DNA of 62,652 nucleotides from an uncultured Legionella sp. (GTDB lineage: Bacteria; Pseudomonadota; Gammaproteobacteria; Legionellales; Legionellaceae). The position numbers and the translations under genes are program-made. The first letter of the stretch is position 1; every line of letters begins with the position of its first letter. The stretch lies in the NCBI GenBank assembly GCA_945952115.1, contig CAMFHA010000002.1, positions 1 to 62,652 of the forward strand, given 5' to 3'. Below are positions 7,977 to 16,895 of the stretch, in pieces. Under the pieces are notes generated by a model. The model was not told where the DNA came from, did not search any database, and saw nothing but the letters and a program-made list of their open reading frames with translations.

Positions 7977-8801
7977 TCATGGTTGCTTCTCAGGAGTAGT
8001 AGTTTTAGATTTAGTCTTTGCTTTTGATTTTGTTTTTTCTGGATTGGTTAATTTTTTCTTTGAAGAGATAGTTTTTTTAGTTGAATTTTCTGTTTCTGTA
8101 GTTATTTTTTTTACTGATTTTTTTTTAATAGAGATAGGCTTACTTTGCTTTATTATAGGATCATTTGCTGGCTCAGGGTGTGACTCTTCCATAATTTCTT
8201 TAATAACATTTTGTTTAATAAATACCTTAGGTTCTTTGCCATCAATAAGGCGGACAATATTATTTTTATGTTTAAATAATATTAAAATAGCCATAAAACA
8301 GATGGGAGGAAATATACGAATATCTTGAATTAAAAGTAGTGAATATAAAGGAGCTAAGATAGTAGAAATAATGGATGCAAGAGAAGAGTAATGGGTAAAA
8401 TTTATTACTAATAACCAAGTAGCAATTACCATCACCCCAATAATAAAATTAAACCCTAATAATGCACCTATTGCTGTGGCAACGCCTTTCCCACCTTTAA
8501 AATTAAAAAAAATAGGATACATATGGCCTAATACAACGACCAAAACTGTAAGTGAAGTGATTTCGGGTGAAGCATCTAAAAATTTAGCTATAAGAACAGG
8601 TATTGTTCCTTTTAACATATCAACTAACAACACTAAAGCAGCATATTGTTTGCCAGCAAGACGTAAAACATTCGTTGCTCCTGGATTTTTTGATCCTTCT
8701 TCTCTTGGATCAGGTAAATTAAAAATACGGCTAACAATAATTGCTGAACAAACAGATCCCATTAAATAGCTGATTAATATTAAAATTAAAGCTAAAGCCA
8801 C
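7977..8801 (-). CDS. plsY: Glycerol-3-phosphate acyltransferase PlsY with lysine-rich C-terminal tail
   Basis: Inner-membrane acyltransferase that uses acyl phosphate to acylate glycerol-3-phosphate, the first step of phospholipid synthesis. Conserved motifs are visible: GSKNPGATNVLR (about residues 36-47) and GGKGVATAIG (about 104-113), between five hydrophobic segments. The enzyme core ends near residue 200. Beyond it is a tail of about 70 residues, very rich in Lys, Thr and Ser (for example KSKAKTKSKTTTPEKQP), which usual PlsY proteins of about 200 residues lack. The start is GTG at 8801 with an AGGAGT ribosome-binding site. Confidence 0.93.
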   Translation of the reverse strand: MALALILILISYLMGSVCSAIIVSRIFNLPDPREEGSKNPGATNVLRLAGKQYAALVLLVDMLKGTIPVLIAKFLDASPEITSLTVLVVVLGHMYPIFFNFKGGKGVATAIGALLGFNFIIGVMVIATWLLVINFTHYSSLASIISTILAPLYSLLLIQDIRIFPPICFMAILILFKHKNNIVRLIDGKEPKVFIKQNVIKEIMEESHPEPANDPIIKQSKPISIKKKSVKKITTETENSTKKTISSKKKLTNPEKTKSKAKTKSKTTTPEKQP

Positions 8802-8982
8802 CTGACACTCCTTTTATTAAAAAATTATTATGATTGGGCCTTGAGCTCATTGCCATTTATGAAGGCCATGCTCTCGCTCTGCTCATTGCTGAAAAATAGT
8901 ACTTCAATATAACAAACTTAAATACAAAAACCCAGTGCTACATTTGAAAATGGCTATGATTAAAATAGAGTTTTTCTTTCAC

Positions 8983-9106
8983 TATAGCGTTGCCCACTAA
9001 GTTTTAGACGAGGCGCATTTGAATGAGGCGAAGGAGTGCACACCAGTACATGACTGAAGCCGAATAAAAATGCAACGACGTATAAAGCTTAGTGGGCAAT
9101 GCTATA
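8983..9106. repeat. Palindromic element family D, complete copy (124 bp)
   Basis: TATAGCGTTGCCCACTAAG at the left is matched by CTTAGTGGGCAATGCTATA at the right. The interior carries GACGAGGCGCATTTGAATGA and GTACATGACTGAAGCCG. It lies in the roughly 565-bp space between plsY and the signalling operon; the rest of that space shows no gene that I can support. A related copy is at 48370-48490. Confidence 0.75.
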
Positions 9107-9367
9107 CTTACTATCTTGAGTCTAATGAGAGCTCTGAAAAACTTCTTCTCTAGCTCAGCGATGAACTTATAAAAAAAGCACAGTTTAATGGATATAAATT
9201 TGATTATTTTTCTCAATTTTTTGCTGCTCTTAAAAGGATCAGCTAAACTTAAAATATAAAAGAAACTCAAGTGCTGCACTGAATGGCACTACGTTAAGTG
9301 CTATTAAATATCGAACTATTTTTATAAGGCAGGATCTATAATAAGAAGCATTCTGAAAGGAGCTTTA

Positions 9368-11443
9368 ATGGGTAAAATAGTACATATTTTAATGATTGAA
9401 GATTCCCCTGATGATGCATTGCTTATTCTTAATGTGCTCAAACAAAATGATTATATTGTTTATCATGAGCGAGTTGATACTGAAGAACATTTATTAAATG
9501 CCTTAAGTAAAAACTGGGATCTTATTTTATGTGATTATTCTATGCCTCATTTAAGTGCAATGAATGCACTTAGATTGGTCAGGAAGCATGATAAAGAAGC
9601 GCCTTTTATTATTGTTTCTGGCACTATAGGAGAAGAAAAAGCTGTTGATATTATAAAAAAAGGAGCAACTGATTATATTAATAAATTACACCTAATATTA
9701 TTAATGCCCGCCATTAAACGCGCTTTTCAAGAAAAAAAAATCAAAAAAGAAAATAGAGTTACTAAATTAGCACTTGAAGAAACCAAAGAACGCTTTTTTC
9801 ATGCCTTTCATCAGGCAGGAACAGGAGCAGCTCTGGTTAATACCAATGCTTCTTTTATAGAAGTAAATACTGCTTTATGTAGCTTGCTTGGCTATACAAC
9901 TGGTGAGCTTCTAAAGTTAAAAATTCATGAATTAATTGATAACGACTCACAAAAACTATTCCATACCACTTTAAATTTAATTCTTAATAAAGAAATTGAA
10001 AATAATCAAATAGAAGTTCGCCTTATTCACAAAAATAAACAAAAGCTTTGGGTCAGTTTAAGTATCTCACTTATTAAACAAGCAGTTAATCATAAAGCCC
10101 CTTATTTAATTATTCATTTTCAAGTTCGAACGGAGCAAAAATATTTTGAAGAGCGACTTTTGTTTTTAACATCCTATAACAGTTTAACTGGTTTGCTAAA
10201 TCGTAGCAGTTTTTTTAATAAAATTAATGAATTAATTCAAACTAAAAAAGAGTTCACTCTTTATTATTTAGATGTAGACAGATTTAAAAGAGTAAATAAT
10301 ATCTATGGAGCACATATGGGTGATCTCTTGTTAAAACATCTTGCATCGCAATTAAAAGAGCAAGTTAAACCGCAAGAGATACTAAGCTATCTAGGAGGAA
10401 ATGAATTTATGATTCTTTCTCCTGGTGTTAAAAGAGAAATGGAGGAGTTAAATCAAGGCCAATTGCTTTGCTCAAGTTTACAAAAACCCATCCTAATGCA
10501 AGATAATGAATTAACTTTAACTACGAGTCTTGGCATTTGTCATTACCCCAAAGATGGAAAAAATATTAATGAATTATTAACTACTGCAAATACTGCAATA
10601 AAAGCATCCAAACGCAAAGGAGGTGATTGCTGTACTATTTATAATATAAATATTAATAGTACGGTTAATAATCAACTTTTAATAGAAAGTGAGCTTAGAA
10701 AAGCATTAAATTCTCATGAGCTATTCATATACTATCAACCTCAAATAAATGCTCGCACTAATAAGCCTAGTGGCATGGAGGCTTTAGTAAGATGGAAAAA
10801 AGATGGAATAATTGTCTTACCTGATGAGTTTATCCCTATTGCTGAGGAATCTAGTTTAATTTTAAAAATTGGTGAAGAAATTTTAACTCAAGCGTGCACT
10901 TGGTTCGCTTATTTACAAAAAGAAAAACCTCATTATCTTCCTGAGCGACTGTCTGTCAATCTATCAGCCAGACAGTTTTCTAACCCTCAATTAATTTCTC
11001 TATTAAAACAGATTTTACTTACTCACAAGATGTCACCTGAACAATTAGAGCTTGAAATCACAGAAACCGGTTTAATTGAAAATATTGATGAAGTACGATC
11101 CACACTCCATCAATTAGAAAAACTTGGTGTTCAATTAGCTATAGATGATTTTGGAACAGGTTATTCTTCTTTGATCTATTTAAAAGATTTACCGATTAAT
11201 CGACTAAAAATAGATAAATCTTTTGTTGGTTCCTGTATGTTTGATTACAATAGCCAATCAATAATCGCCTCTATTATTAGTTTAGCTCATCGCATTGGCC
11301 TAAAAGTTACTGCGGAAGGAGTTGAAACATTAGAACAAAAGCAATTTTTAACCAAACATCAATGTGATGAACTTCAAGGCTATTATTTTAGTCCTCCCAT
11401 TTCACCAGCGGAATTTAATCGCTTTTTTTCCCGCTATAATTAA
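9368..11443 (+). CDS. Response regulator with PAS, GGDEF and EAL domains
   Basis: A 691-residue cyclic-di-GMP signalling protein. The receiver domain spans about 1-120, with acidic residues ED at 11-12, phosphoacceptor D56 (LCDYSMP) and K106. A PAS domain follows at about 140-255. The GGDEF domain (about 265-425) has GGNEF at 343-347 in place of GGDEF and no RxxD inhibitory site, so cyclase activity is doubtful. The EAL domain (about 440-690) keeps EALVRWK, NLSARQF, ELEITETGLIEN, DDFGTGYSS and the AEGVET/LQGYYFSPP ends, so phosphodiesterase activity is likely. It is followed after 12 bp by a histidine kinase, its probable partner. The ribosome-binding site is AAAGGAG. Confidence 0.93.
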   Translation: MGKIVHILMIEDSPDDALLILNVLKQNDYIVYHERVDTEEHLLNALSKNWDLILCDYSMPHLSAMNALRLVRKHDKEAPFIIVSGTIGEEKAVDIIKKGATDYINKLHLILLMPAIKRAFQEKKIKKENRVTKLALEETKERFFHAFHQAGTGAALVNTNASFIEVNTALCSLLGYTTGELLKLKIHELIDNDSQKLFHTTLNLILNKEIENNQIEVRLIHKNKQKLWVSLSISLIKQAVNHKAPYLIIHFQVRTEQKYFEERLLFLTSYNSLTGLLNRSSFFNKINELIQTKKEFTLYYLDVDRFKRVNNIYGAHMGDLLLKHLASQLKEQVKPQEILSYLGGNEFMILSPGVKREMEELNQGQLLCSSLQKPILMQDNELTLTTSLGICHYPKDGKNINELLTTANTAIKASKRKGGDCCTIYNININSTVNNQLLIESELRKALNSHELFIYYQPQINARTNKPSGMEALVRWKKDGIIVLPDEFIPIAEESSLILKIGEEILTQACTWFAYLQKEKPHYLPERLSVNLSARQFSNPQLISLLKQILLTHKMSPEQLELEITETGLIENIDEVRSTLHQLEKLGVQLAIDDFGTGYSSLIYLKDLPINRLKIDKSFVGSCMFDYNSQSIIASIISLAHRIGLKVTAEGVETLEQKQFLTKHQCDELQGYYFSPPISPAEFNRFFSRYN

Positions 11444-11455
11444 ATAGAGTAGAAA

Positions 11456-12685
11456 ATGCATGAGGCAAATCAGAAAAAAACTGACCAGTTAATTGAAGTG
11501 ATCCAAGAGTTATCATTAGCTCGCTCCATTCAACAGATCCAAAATATTGTAAAATATGCTGCTCGAAAATTAGTAGGTTCAGATGGTTCGGCCTTAGTGC
11601 TGCGAGATCACAATATGTGTTATTACGTGGATGAAGATTCTATTTCTCCTTTATGGAAAGGCCAACACTTTGATATGAATATTTGTATTAGTGGCTGGGT
11701 TATGATGAATAAACAAACAGTTACAATTAAAGATATTTATCAAGATAGCCGAGTACCTGTTGATGCTTATCGCTCCACTTTTGTAAAGAGTTTAGTGATG
11801 GTTCCCATTCGAAGCAAAGATCCTATTGGTGTTATAGGTAATTATTGGCAAACTACTCATAGTCCATCAGCAGAAGATATAAGAATACTAGAGGCTTTAG
11901 CTAACAGCACTTCGATTGCTATTGAAAATGTACAAGTTTATTCAGAATTAGAGCAACGTGTTAAAGACAGAACAGATCAACTAAATGCTATTAATAGAGA
12001 GCTAGAAGCATTTACTTATTCAGTATCCCATGATTTACGCGCTCCTCTTACTATTGTGTCTGGCTTAAGCCAAATGATTCAACAAGATAAAAATAATAGC
12101 TTATCTGAAGATGGAACTTATTTATTTAGTCGAATAAACATTAACATAATGCGAATGAATGATCTTATTGATGATTTATTAATGCTGTCTAAAATATCTC
12201 AAGCGACAATCAATAAGCAAAAAATTGAATTCTCATTAATGGCTGCAGAGATTATTGAAGAATATAGAAAAAATTATCCAACACGTACTATTGATTGCTT
12301 TATAAAGCCTCAGATCTCGATCTATGGAGATCCCAAATTAATACGTATTCTTTTAGAAAACCTATTAGGAAATGCCCTAAAATATACGTCAAAAAATAAA
12401 AATACGCTGATATCCATTGATACATTTACCTCTAAAGAAGGTCATGAAGGAATTTATATAAAAGATAATGGCGTTGGCTTTAAAATTCCTGAGAGTAAAG
12501 AGGAATTATTTCAACCATTTAAACGATATCACAGTTATGAAGAATTTCCAGGAAGCGGAATAGGTCTTGCTATTGTTCAACGTATTATTAAATTACACCA
12601 TGGGTACATATGGCCAGAATCAAGCCCCAATCAAGGAGCGACGTTTTACTTCTATTTAAACTCACAACCAGAACATCTACTCTAG
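11456..12685 (+). CDS. GAF-domain sensor histidine kinase
   Basis: A cytoplasmic sensor kinase of 409 residues with no membrane segment. The GAF domain covers about 15-160. A short coiled linker (EQRVKDRTDQLNAINRELEA) leads to the HisKA box SVSHDLRAPLTIVSGL with the phosphorylated histidine. The HATPase domain has NLLGNALKYTSK (N box), IKDNGVGF (G1) and GSGIGLAIVQRI (G2). It lies 12 bp downstream of the receiver-PAS-GGDEF-EAL gene and probably phosphorylates that receiver. Its last 4 bp overlap the end of the convergent small gene at 12682-13008. Confidence 0.92.
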   Translation: MHEANQKKTDQLIEVIQELSLARSIQQIQNIVKYAARKLVGSDGSALVLRDHNMCYYVDEDSISPLWKGQHFDMNICISGWVMMNKQTVTIKDIYQDSRVPVDAYRSTFVKSLVMVPIRSKDPIGVIGNYWQTTHSPSAEDIRILEALANSTSIAIENVQVYSELEQRVKDRTDQLNAINRELEAFTYSVSHDLRAPLTIVSGLSQMIQQDKNNSLSEDGTYLFSRININIMRMNDLIDDLLMLSKISQATINKQKIEFSLMAAEIIEEYRKNYPTRTIDCFIKPQISIYGDPKLIRILLENLLGNALKYTSKNKNTLISIDTFTSKEGHEGIYIKDNGVGFKIPESKEELFQPFKRYHSYEEFPGSGIGLAIVQRIIKLHHGYIWPESSPNQGATFYFYLNSQPEHLL

Positions 12686-13008
12686 CGACGATAATACGCA
12701 GGACCGCCCCAATTATTATGATAATAATTAGTAGTTCCCCAATTGTAATGATAAGCATTCGCTGCAGGATAATATGCATGTGCAGCATCATAAGTATACC
12801 CTGCAGGTGCCACAGTAGTACCCCATACTACATTACTATACGTATTGTAATTAGGTACACAACCCTCATAATTTGCATAATAAAAACCTAAAGGACAAGG
12901 ATATGCTGCTTGAGCATTGGGCGTAAAAATTAAAAATGTCGCAATACTTAAGACTGGTGTTATTTTTCTAAAGCTTAAGCTATTAATTTTCATGGCATCC
13001 ATCCTCAT
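12682..13008 (-). CDS. Small secreted Tyr/Asn/His-rich protein
   Basis: A 108-residue protein with a basic N-terminus and hydrophobic signal segment (TPVLSIATFLIFTPNAQA). The mature part is rich in Tyr, Asn, Gly and His (AAYPCPLGFYYANYEGC, AHAYYPAANAYHYNW, YYHNNWGGPAYYRR). Two cysteines in the first 20 mature residues may form a disulfide. I do not recognise the family. It could be a low-complexity exported protein. The assignment rests on the signal peptide and an upstream purine-rich site (GAGGATG). Confidence 0.65.
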   Translation of the reverse strand: MRMDAMKINSLSFRKITPVLSIATFLIFTPNAQAAYPCPLGFYYANYEGCVPNYNTYSNVVWGTTVAPAGYTYDAAHAYYPAANAYHYNWGTTNYYHNNWGGPAYYRR

Positions 13009-13084
13009 TAACCATTCAATATGATTTAATTATAGATAATAAAATTAAAAAATGATCAACTTTGATGGATTTTTCTGAAGTACG

Positions 13085-13939
13085 TTAAGAGCTCATGTAC
13101 TGTCTGATTTTCTTCATTGCATTTTTCTCCAGCTGTCTTACTCGCTCGGCTGAAACACCATATTTTTCGGCTAAATCATGAAGAGTTAATTTCTTTTCCG
13201 CAAGCCAACGTTGCTGTAAGATATCCTGACTACGTTCATCAAGTTGCTCAAAGGCAGCCATTAACTGCTCTCGTCCATGATCTCCACTCTCTTCTTTTTC
13301 TAAAGTAAGTGCCGGATCATCTTGAGCGCTAAATAAATAACGTTCAGGTGCTCTATATCCTTCGTCTCCATCATCAGAATCAGAGGCATCAAATGAAGCA
13401 TCCATTACATTTAAGCGTTGCTCCATAACAAGCACATCTTCGCGAGTTACACCTAAATCTTGAGCTATGGCATCTACTTCTTCATTAGTACACCAGCCTA
13501 AACGATTTTTCATTTGGCGCAAATTAAAAAATAATTTACGTTGTGCTTTAGTTGTGGCTATTTTTACAATACGCCAATTGCGTAAAACAAACTCATGAAT
13601 TTCTGCTTTAATCCAATGAACAGCAAAAGACACCAAGCGCACTCCCATTTTAGGATCAAAACGCTTTACCGCCTTCATTAAACCAACATTGCCCTCTTGA
13701 ATAAGATCGTTTAAAGGCAATCCATAACCTAAATAACCGCGAGCTACACGAACTACATAACGTAAATGAGCAAGTACTAAACGACGGGCTGCTTCAATAT
13801 CGCCTTCAGAGTGAAAACGCTCAGCACAAGCTATTTCTTCCTCTAAAGTCAACATAGGTATTTGGTTAATTCGATGAATATAAGAATCAAGACTACCAAC
13901 AGGTAGATTCATTGTAGCAAGTTGTAATTGTTGAGTCAT
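13085..13939 (-). CDS. rpoH: RNA polymerase heat-shock sigma factor RpoH (sigma-32)
   Basis: Sigma-70 family factor for heat-shock promoters, 284 residues. Region 2 contains [20 protein letters not shown] and the RpoD-box-like [19 protein letters not shown]. The RpoH-specific box QRKLFFNLR is present at about residues 127-135. Region 4 has [20 protein letters not shown] with the helix-turn-helix. I chose the ATG at 13939 because GGAGG lies seven bases upstream; a start 21 bp earlier would put that site inside the gene. The gene follows ftsYEX in the same orientation, an order typical of gammaproteobacteria. Confidence 0.96.
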   Translation of the reverse strand: MTQQLQLATMNLPVGSLDSYIHRINQIPMLTLEEEIACAERFHSEGDIEAARRLVLAHLRYVVRVARGYLGYGLPLNDLIQEGNVGLMKAVKRFDPKMGVRLVSFAVHWIKAEIHEFVLRNWRIVKIATTKAQRKLFFNLRQMKNRLGWCTNEEVDAIAQDLGVTREDVLVMEQRLNVMDASFDASDSDDGDEGYRAPERYLFSAQDDPALTLEKEESGDHGREQLMAAFEQLDERSQDILQQRWLAEKKLTLHDLAEKYGVSAERVRQLEKNAMKKIRQYMSS

Positions 13940-14202
13940 ACTTCTTCCTCCAATGCTCACAACTAAAATGGCATATATAATACTAAACTCTAGTAAATAA
14001 CTTAACTGCTCTCTAAACCAAACTCAATCTAAATATTTTATTACTTAGAAGCAAGGTGTAATTAAAACTACGGTTTCCTTCACCATTCGTCATCCTGAGC
14101 GTAGCGAACATTAGTTTTAATAATACCCTAAAACCAGCATTATTTTGGCTTTATACTACAAAATCAGTATAATTTCTAGATTGAATTTAAAATTTAGAGT
14201 TA

Positions 14203-15132
14203 TTACAACGCTGGCTCTATCGAGCTTAGTTGTCGTTTCACTGATACGCGAGCCCCTATCCAGCCTAGTATAGTAGAAAAAGTGATGAGTAACAAGATTT
14301 GTCTTATTGATAAGCTTGTAATCTGATAGTGCATTTGGTATGCAATCGTTAACCGATTAATTGCCATACTTAAGCTTAAGATAAAAATATTTACTAGGAA
14401 AATAGCCACTAAGGCTCCTGAAAAGCCATACCACATCCCAGAATATAAAAAAGGCCGAATGATAAAAGGTTCAGTGGCACCAATAAGTTTTAAAATTTGA
14501 ATTTCCTCATTACGATTTTGAATGGCAAGCCTTAAAGTATTGCCAATAATTAAAATAACTGCCAAAGCTAATAAAATTAACAACGCATTAGAAAGTTTAG
14601 TAGCAAAATTTAAAAAAGTATGTAAGCGCTCTACCCATTCCATATCTACCTTAATGTGTTCTATATGAGGAATAACATTTAATTGATGCACTAATATATC
14701 TAGCTGAGCTGAAGAAGTAATATCAGAAGTAGGAGTAACATCAATAACTGCGGGCAAAGGATTTTCAGGAAGGTAATGCATAATATCGTGCATTCCCTCT
14801 TGCGCAATGAGCTCATTTAATCCTTCTTGAGCAGATTTTAAAACTGCTTGAGCCACTCCATTGGTGGTCTGCACTTGCTCTAAGATTTTTTTAGCATCAG
14901 CGTCTTTTAAAGAAGGCTCTAAATATAAAGATAGGTGACTATTTCGACTCCAACTTGAAGTCAGTTGATTAATGTTATCAGTAAACACCCAAAACAATGC
15001 CGGTAAAGCTAAGGCTATTGCAATCACAATAACAGTCATTAGTGTTGCAAAAGGCTTAAGACATAGTAAATTTAAACTAGATAAAGCAGCTTGAACATGA
15101 TAACTAAAAAGCGAGGGTATATTTTTTAACAT
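14203..15132 (-). CDS. ftsX: Cell-division protein FtsX
   Basis: Integral membrane partner of the FtsE ATPase, which couples division-site signals to peptidoglycan hydrolases. The 309 residues have one membrane segment at about 26-50 and a periplasmic domain at about 55-175. A cluster of three membrane segments follows (about 180-205, 225-255, 280-300) in the FtsX/MacB-like fold. Its start overlaps the end of ftsE by 7 bp, so the two are translationally coupled. It ends the ftsY-ftsE-ftsX operon, about 240 bp before rpoH. Confidence 0.94.
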   Translation of the reverse strand: MLKNIPSLFSYHVQAALSSLNLLCLKPFATLMTVIVIAIALALPALFWVFTDNINQLTSSWSRNSHLSLYLEPSLKDADAKKILEQVQTTNGVAQAVLKSAQEGLNELIAQEGMHDIMHYLPENPLPAVIDVTPTSDITSSAQLDILVHQLNVIPHIEHIKVDMEWVERLHTFLNFATKLSNALLILLALAVILIIGNTLRLAIQNRNEEIQILKLIGATEPFIIRPFLYSGMWYGFSGALVAIFLVNIFILSLSMAINRLTIAYQMHYQITSLSIRQILLLITFSTILGWIGARVSVKRQLSSIEPAL

Positions 15133-15779
15133 ATTCGGCCCTGACGCAACATAACAATTCGATGCTTCATGCGAGCAATTAAAGCAAGGTCATGCGTTGC
15201 AATTAAAATACTCACTCCAACTTGATTAAATTGTTCAAAAATCATCATAATTTCTGAAGCTAATTGCGGATCTAAATTTCCTGTAGGTTCATCTGCAAGT
15301 AGTAAGGCAGGCTTATGAACCACTGCACGGGCTAATCCTACACGCTGCTGCTCCCCTCCAGATAAATGAATAGGACACATTTTTTCTTTACTTAATAGCC
15401 CAACCATATCTAAAGCCGCATGAACTCGCTTAGCAATAGTAAGAGAGCTAAGACCTTGAATTTTTAAAGGTAAAGCGACATTATCAAATACACTTTGCTC
15501 ATTAAGTAAGGAAGGCGATTGAAAGGTAATTCCTAAACGACTTCGATGTGTTGCCACCTCTTTTTTGCGCAGTTTGTCTAGGCGCAATCCATTGACAATT
15601 AATTGTCCAGAGGTAGGACGCTCCAATAGAGCAATAAGTTTTAATAAAGTACTTTTACCCGCGCCTGAATGCCCTGTTAAAAAAACCATTTCTCCTTTTT
15701 GTAAAGAAAAATTAACTTGGTTAAGGGCTTCAAATCCTCCTAAGTAACGTTTACTCACTTGCTCTAGTGTGATCATCAT
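15126..15779 (-). CDS. ftsE: Cell-division ABC ATPase FtsE
   Basis: Cytoplasmic ATPase of the FtsEX complex, 217 residues. Walker A is GHSGAGKSTLL (about 36-46), the Q-loop region is ITFQSPSLL, the signature is LSGGEQQRVGLARA, Walker B is LLADEPTGNLDP and the H-loop histidine is in ATHD. It starts where ftsY ends (1-bp overlap) and overlaps ftsX by 7 bp. Confidence 0.96.
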   Translation of the reverse strand: MMITLEQVSKRYLGGFEALNQVNFSLQKGEMVFLTGHSGAGKSTLLKLIALLERPTSGQLIVNGLRLDKLRKKEVATHRSRLGITFQSPSLLNEQSVFDNVALPLKIQGLSSLTIAKRVHAALDMVGLLSKEKMCPIHLSGGEQQRVGLARAVVHKPALLLADEPTGNLDPQLASEIMMIFEQFNQVGVSILIATHDLALIARMKHRIVMLRQGRIC

Positions 15780-16834
15780 TAAAATAAGGCGCCAACAAAT
15801 TGCTCTGCATCAAAGGGTCTTAAATTATCAATGCCCTCTCCAATTCCTAAATATCGAAATGGAAGACCTAAATCGTTTGCTATAGCAAATAATATTCCAC
15901 CTTTTGCAGTTCCATCAAGCTTAGTCATAGTAATCCCTGTTAATTGAATTGCCTCATGAAATTGCCGCGCTTGTACAAGCGCATTTTGACCAATACTGGC
16001 ATCCAGTATTAACATCGTTTCATGAGGTGCATTTGCATCTAATTTTTGAATTACTCTTTTTACTTTTTTTAACTCGTCCATCAAATTATTTTGGGTATGC
16101 AACCGGCCAGCAGTATCTGCAATCAGCACATCCATTTTTCGCGCTTTAGCCGCTTGAAAAGCATCAAAAATAACAGAGGCACTATCTGCTCCAGTATGTT
16201 GCGCTATAACGGGGATGTTATTACGTTCGCCCCAAATTTGTAATTGCTCAACTGCTGCTGCGCGAAAAGTATCGCCTGCAGCAAGCATCACTTTTTTACC
16301 TTGATTTTGTAATTCCTTAGCCAACTTACCAATGGTTGTTGTTTTGCCGGCCCCATTCATGCCCACCATAAGAATGACAAAAGGAGACTGATCTGGAGTT
16401 TCAAAAGACAGCGCTGTTGAAGGCCCTAATATTTTTTTCAAATGCTGCCTTAACGCCTCGTAAACTGTATTACCATCCGATAATTGTTTTCGTTTTAACC
16501 CTTCTGTTAATTCATTTAAAACAGACTGCGTGGTTGCCATACCCAAATCGGCACTCAATAATAAAGTTTCTAAATCCTCCAATAACTCAGGACTGATTTC
16601 CTTTTTTCCTAATAATAAACGACCAATGCCATCTCCTAATTGATGACGTGTTTTACTTAAGCTTCGTTTAAATCGCGCAAAAAAGCCTTCCTTAGAAGAA
16701 ATTTCATCCGCTTTATTTTCTAATTCGTTAAATTCTTTTGTCGCATTATCAGAACCGATATCTTCGGCAACATCTTGATTTATATCAATATCATCTGACT
16801 TTGAATCTTGATTTCGTTTAAACCATTTAATCAT
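15779..16834 (-). CDS. ftsY: Signal recognition particle receptor FtsY
   Basis: SRP-type GTPase that docks ribosome-nascent chain complexes at the inner membrane. The 351 residues have an acidic N-terminal A domain (about 1-60). The N domain follows, then the G domain with G1 GMNGAGKTTTIGKLA, DTFRAAAVEQL, DTAGRLHT and TKLDGTAKGG, and the C-terminal GEGIDNLRPFDAEQFV. Length and motifs are standard for the family. It is the first gene of the ftsYEX operon, divergent from the M16 peptidase gene with only about 60 bp between their starts. Confidence 0.97.
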   Translation of the reverse strand: MIKWFKRNQDSKSDDIDINQDVAEDIGSDNATKEFNELENKADEISSKEGFFARFKRSLSKTRHQLGDGIGRLLLGKKEISPELLEDLETLLLSADLGMATTQSVLNELTEGLKRKQLSDGNTVYEALRQHLKKILGPSTALSFETPDQSPFVILMVGMNGAGKTTTIGKLAKELQNQGKKVMLAAGDTFRAAAVEQLQIWGERNNIPVIAQHTGADSASVIFDAFQAAKARKMDVLIADTAGRLHTQNNLMDELKKVKRVIQKLDANAPHETMLILDASIGQNALVQARQFHEAIQLTGITMTKLDGTAKGGILFAIANDLGLPFRYLGIGEGIDNLRPFDAEQFVGALF

Positions 16835-16895
16835 TTAGTGTACAAATCCTGAGAAATATGAAATTCTATCATCTTTTTCGCTTAAAGGTTAAGTT

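Noticed and set aside
12610..12891. A 93-residue Ile/Thr-rich frame opposite the small secreted protein gene
   Set aside because: It is the complementary reading of a Tyr/Asn/His-rich gene, and the signal peptide is on the minus strand.
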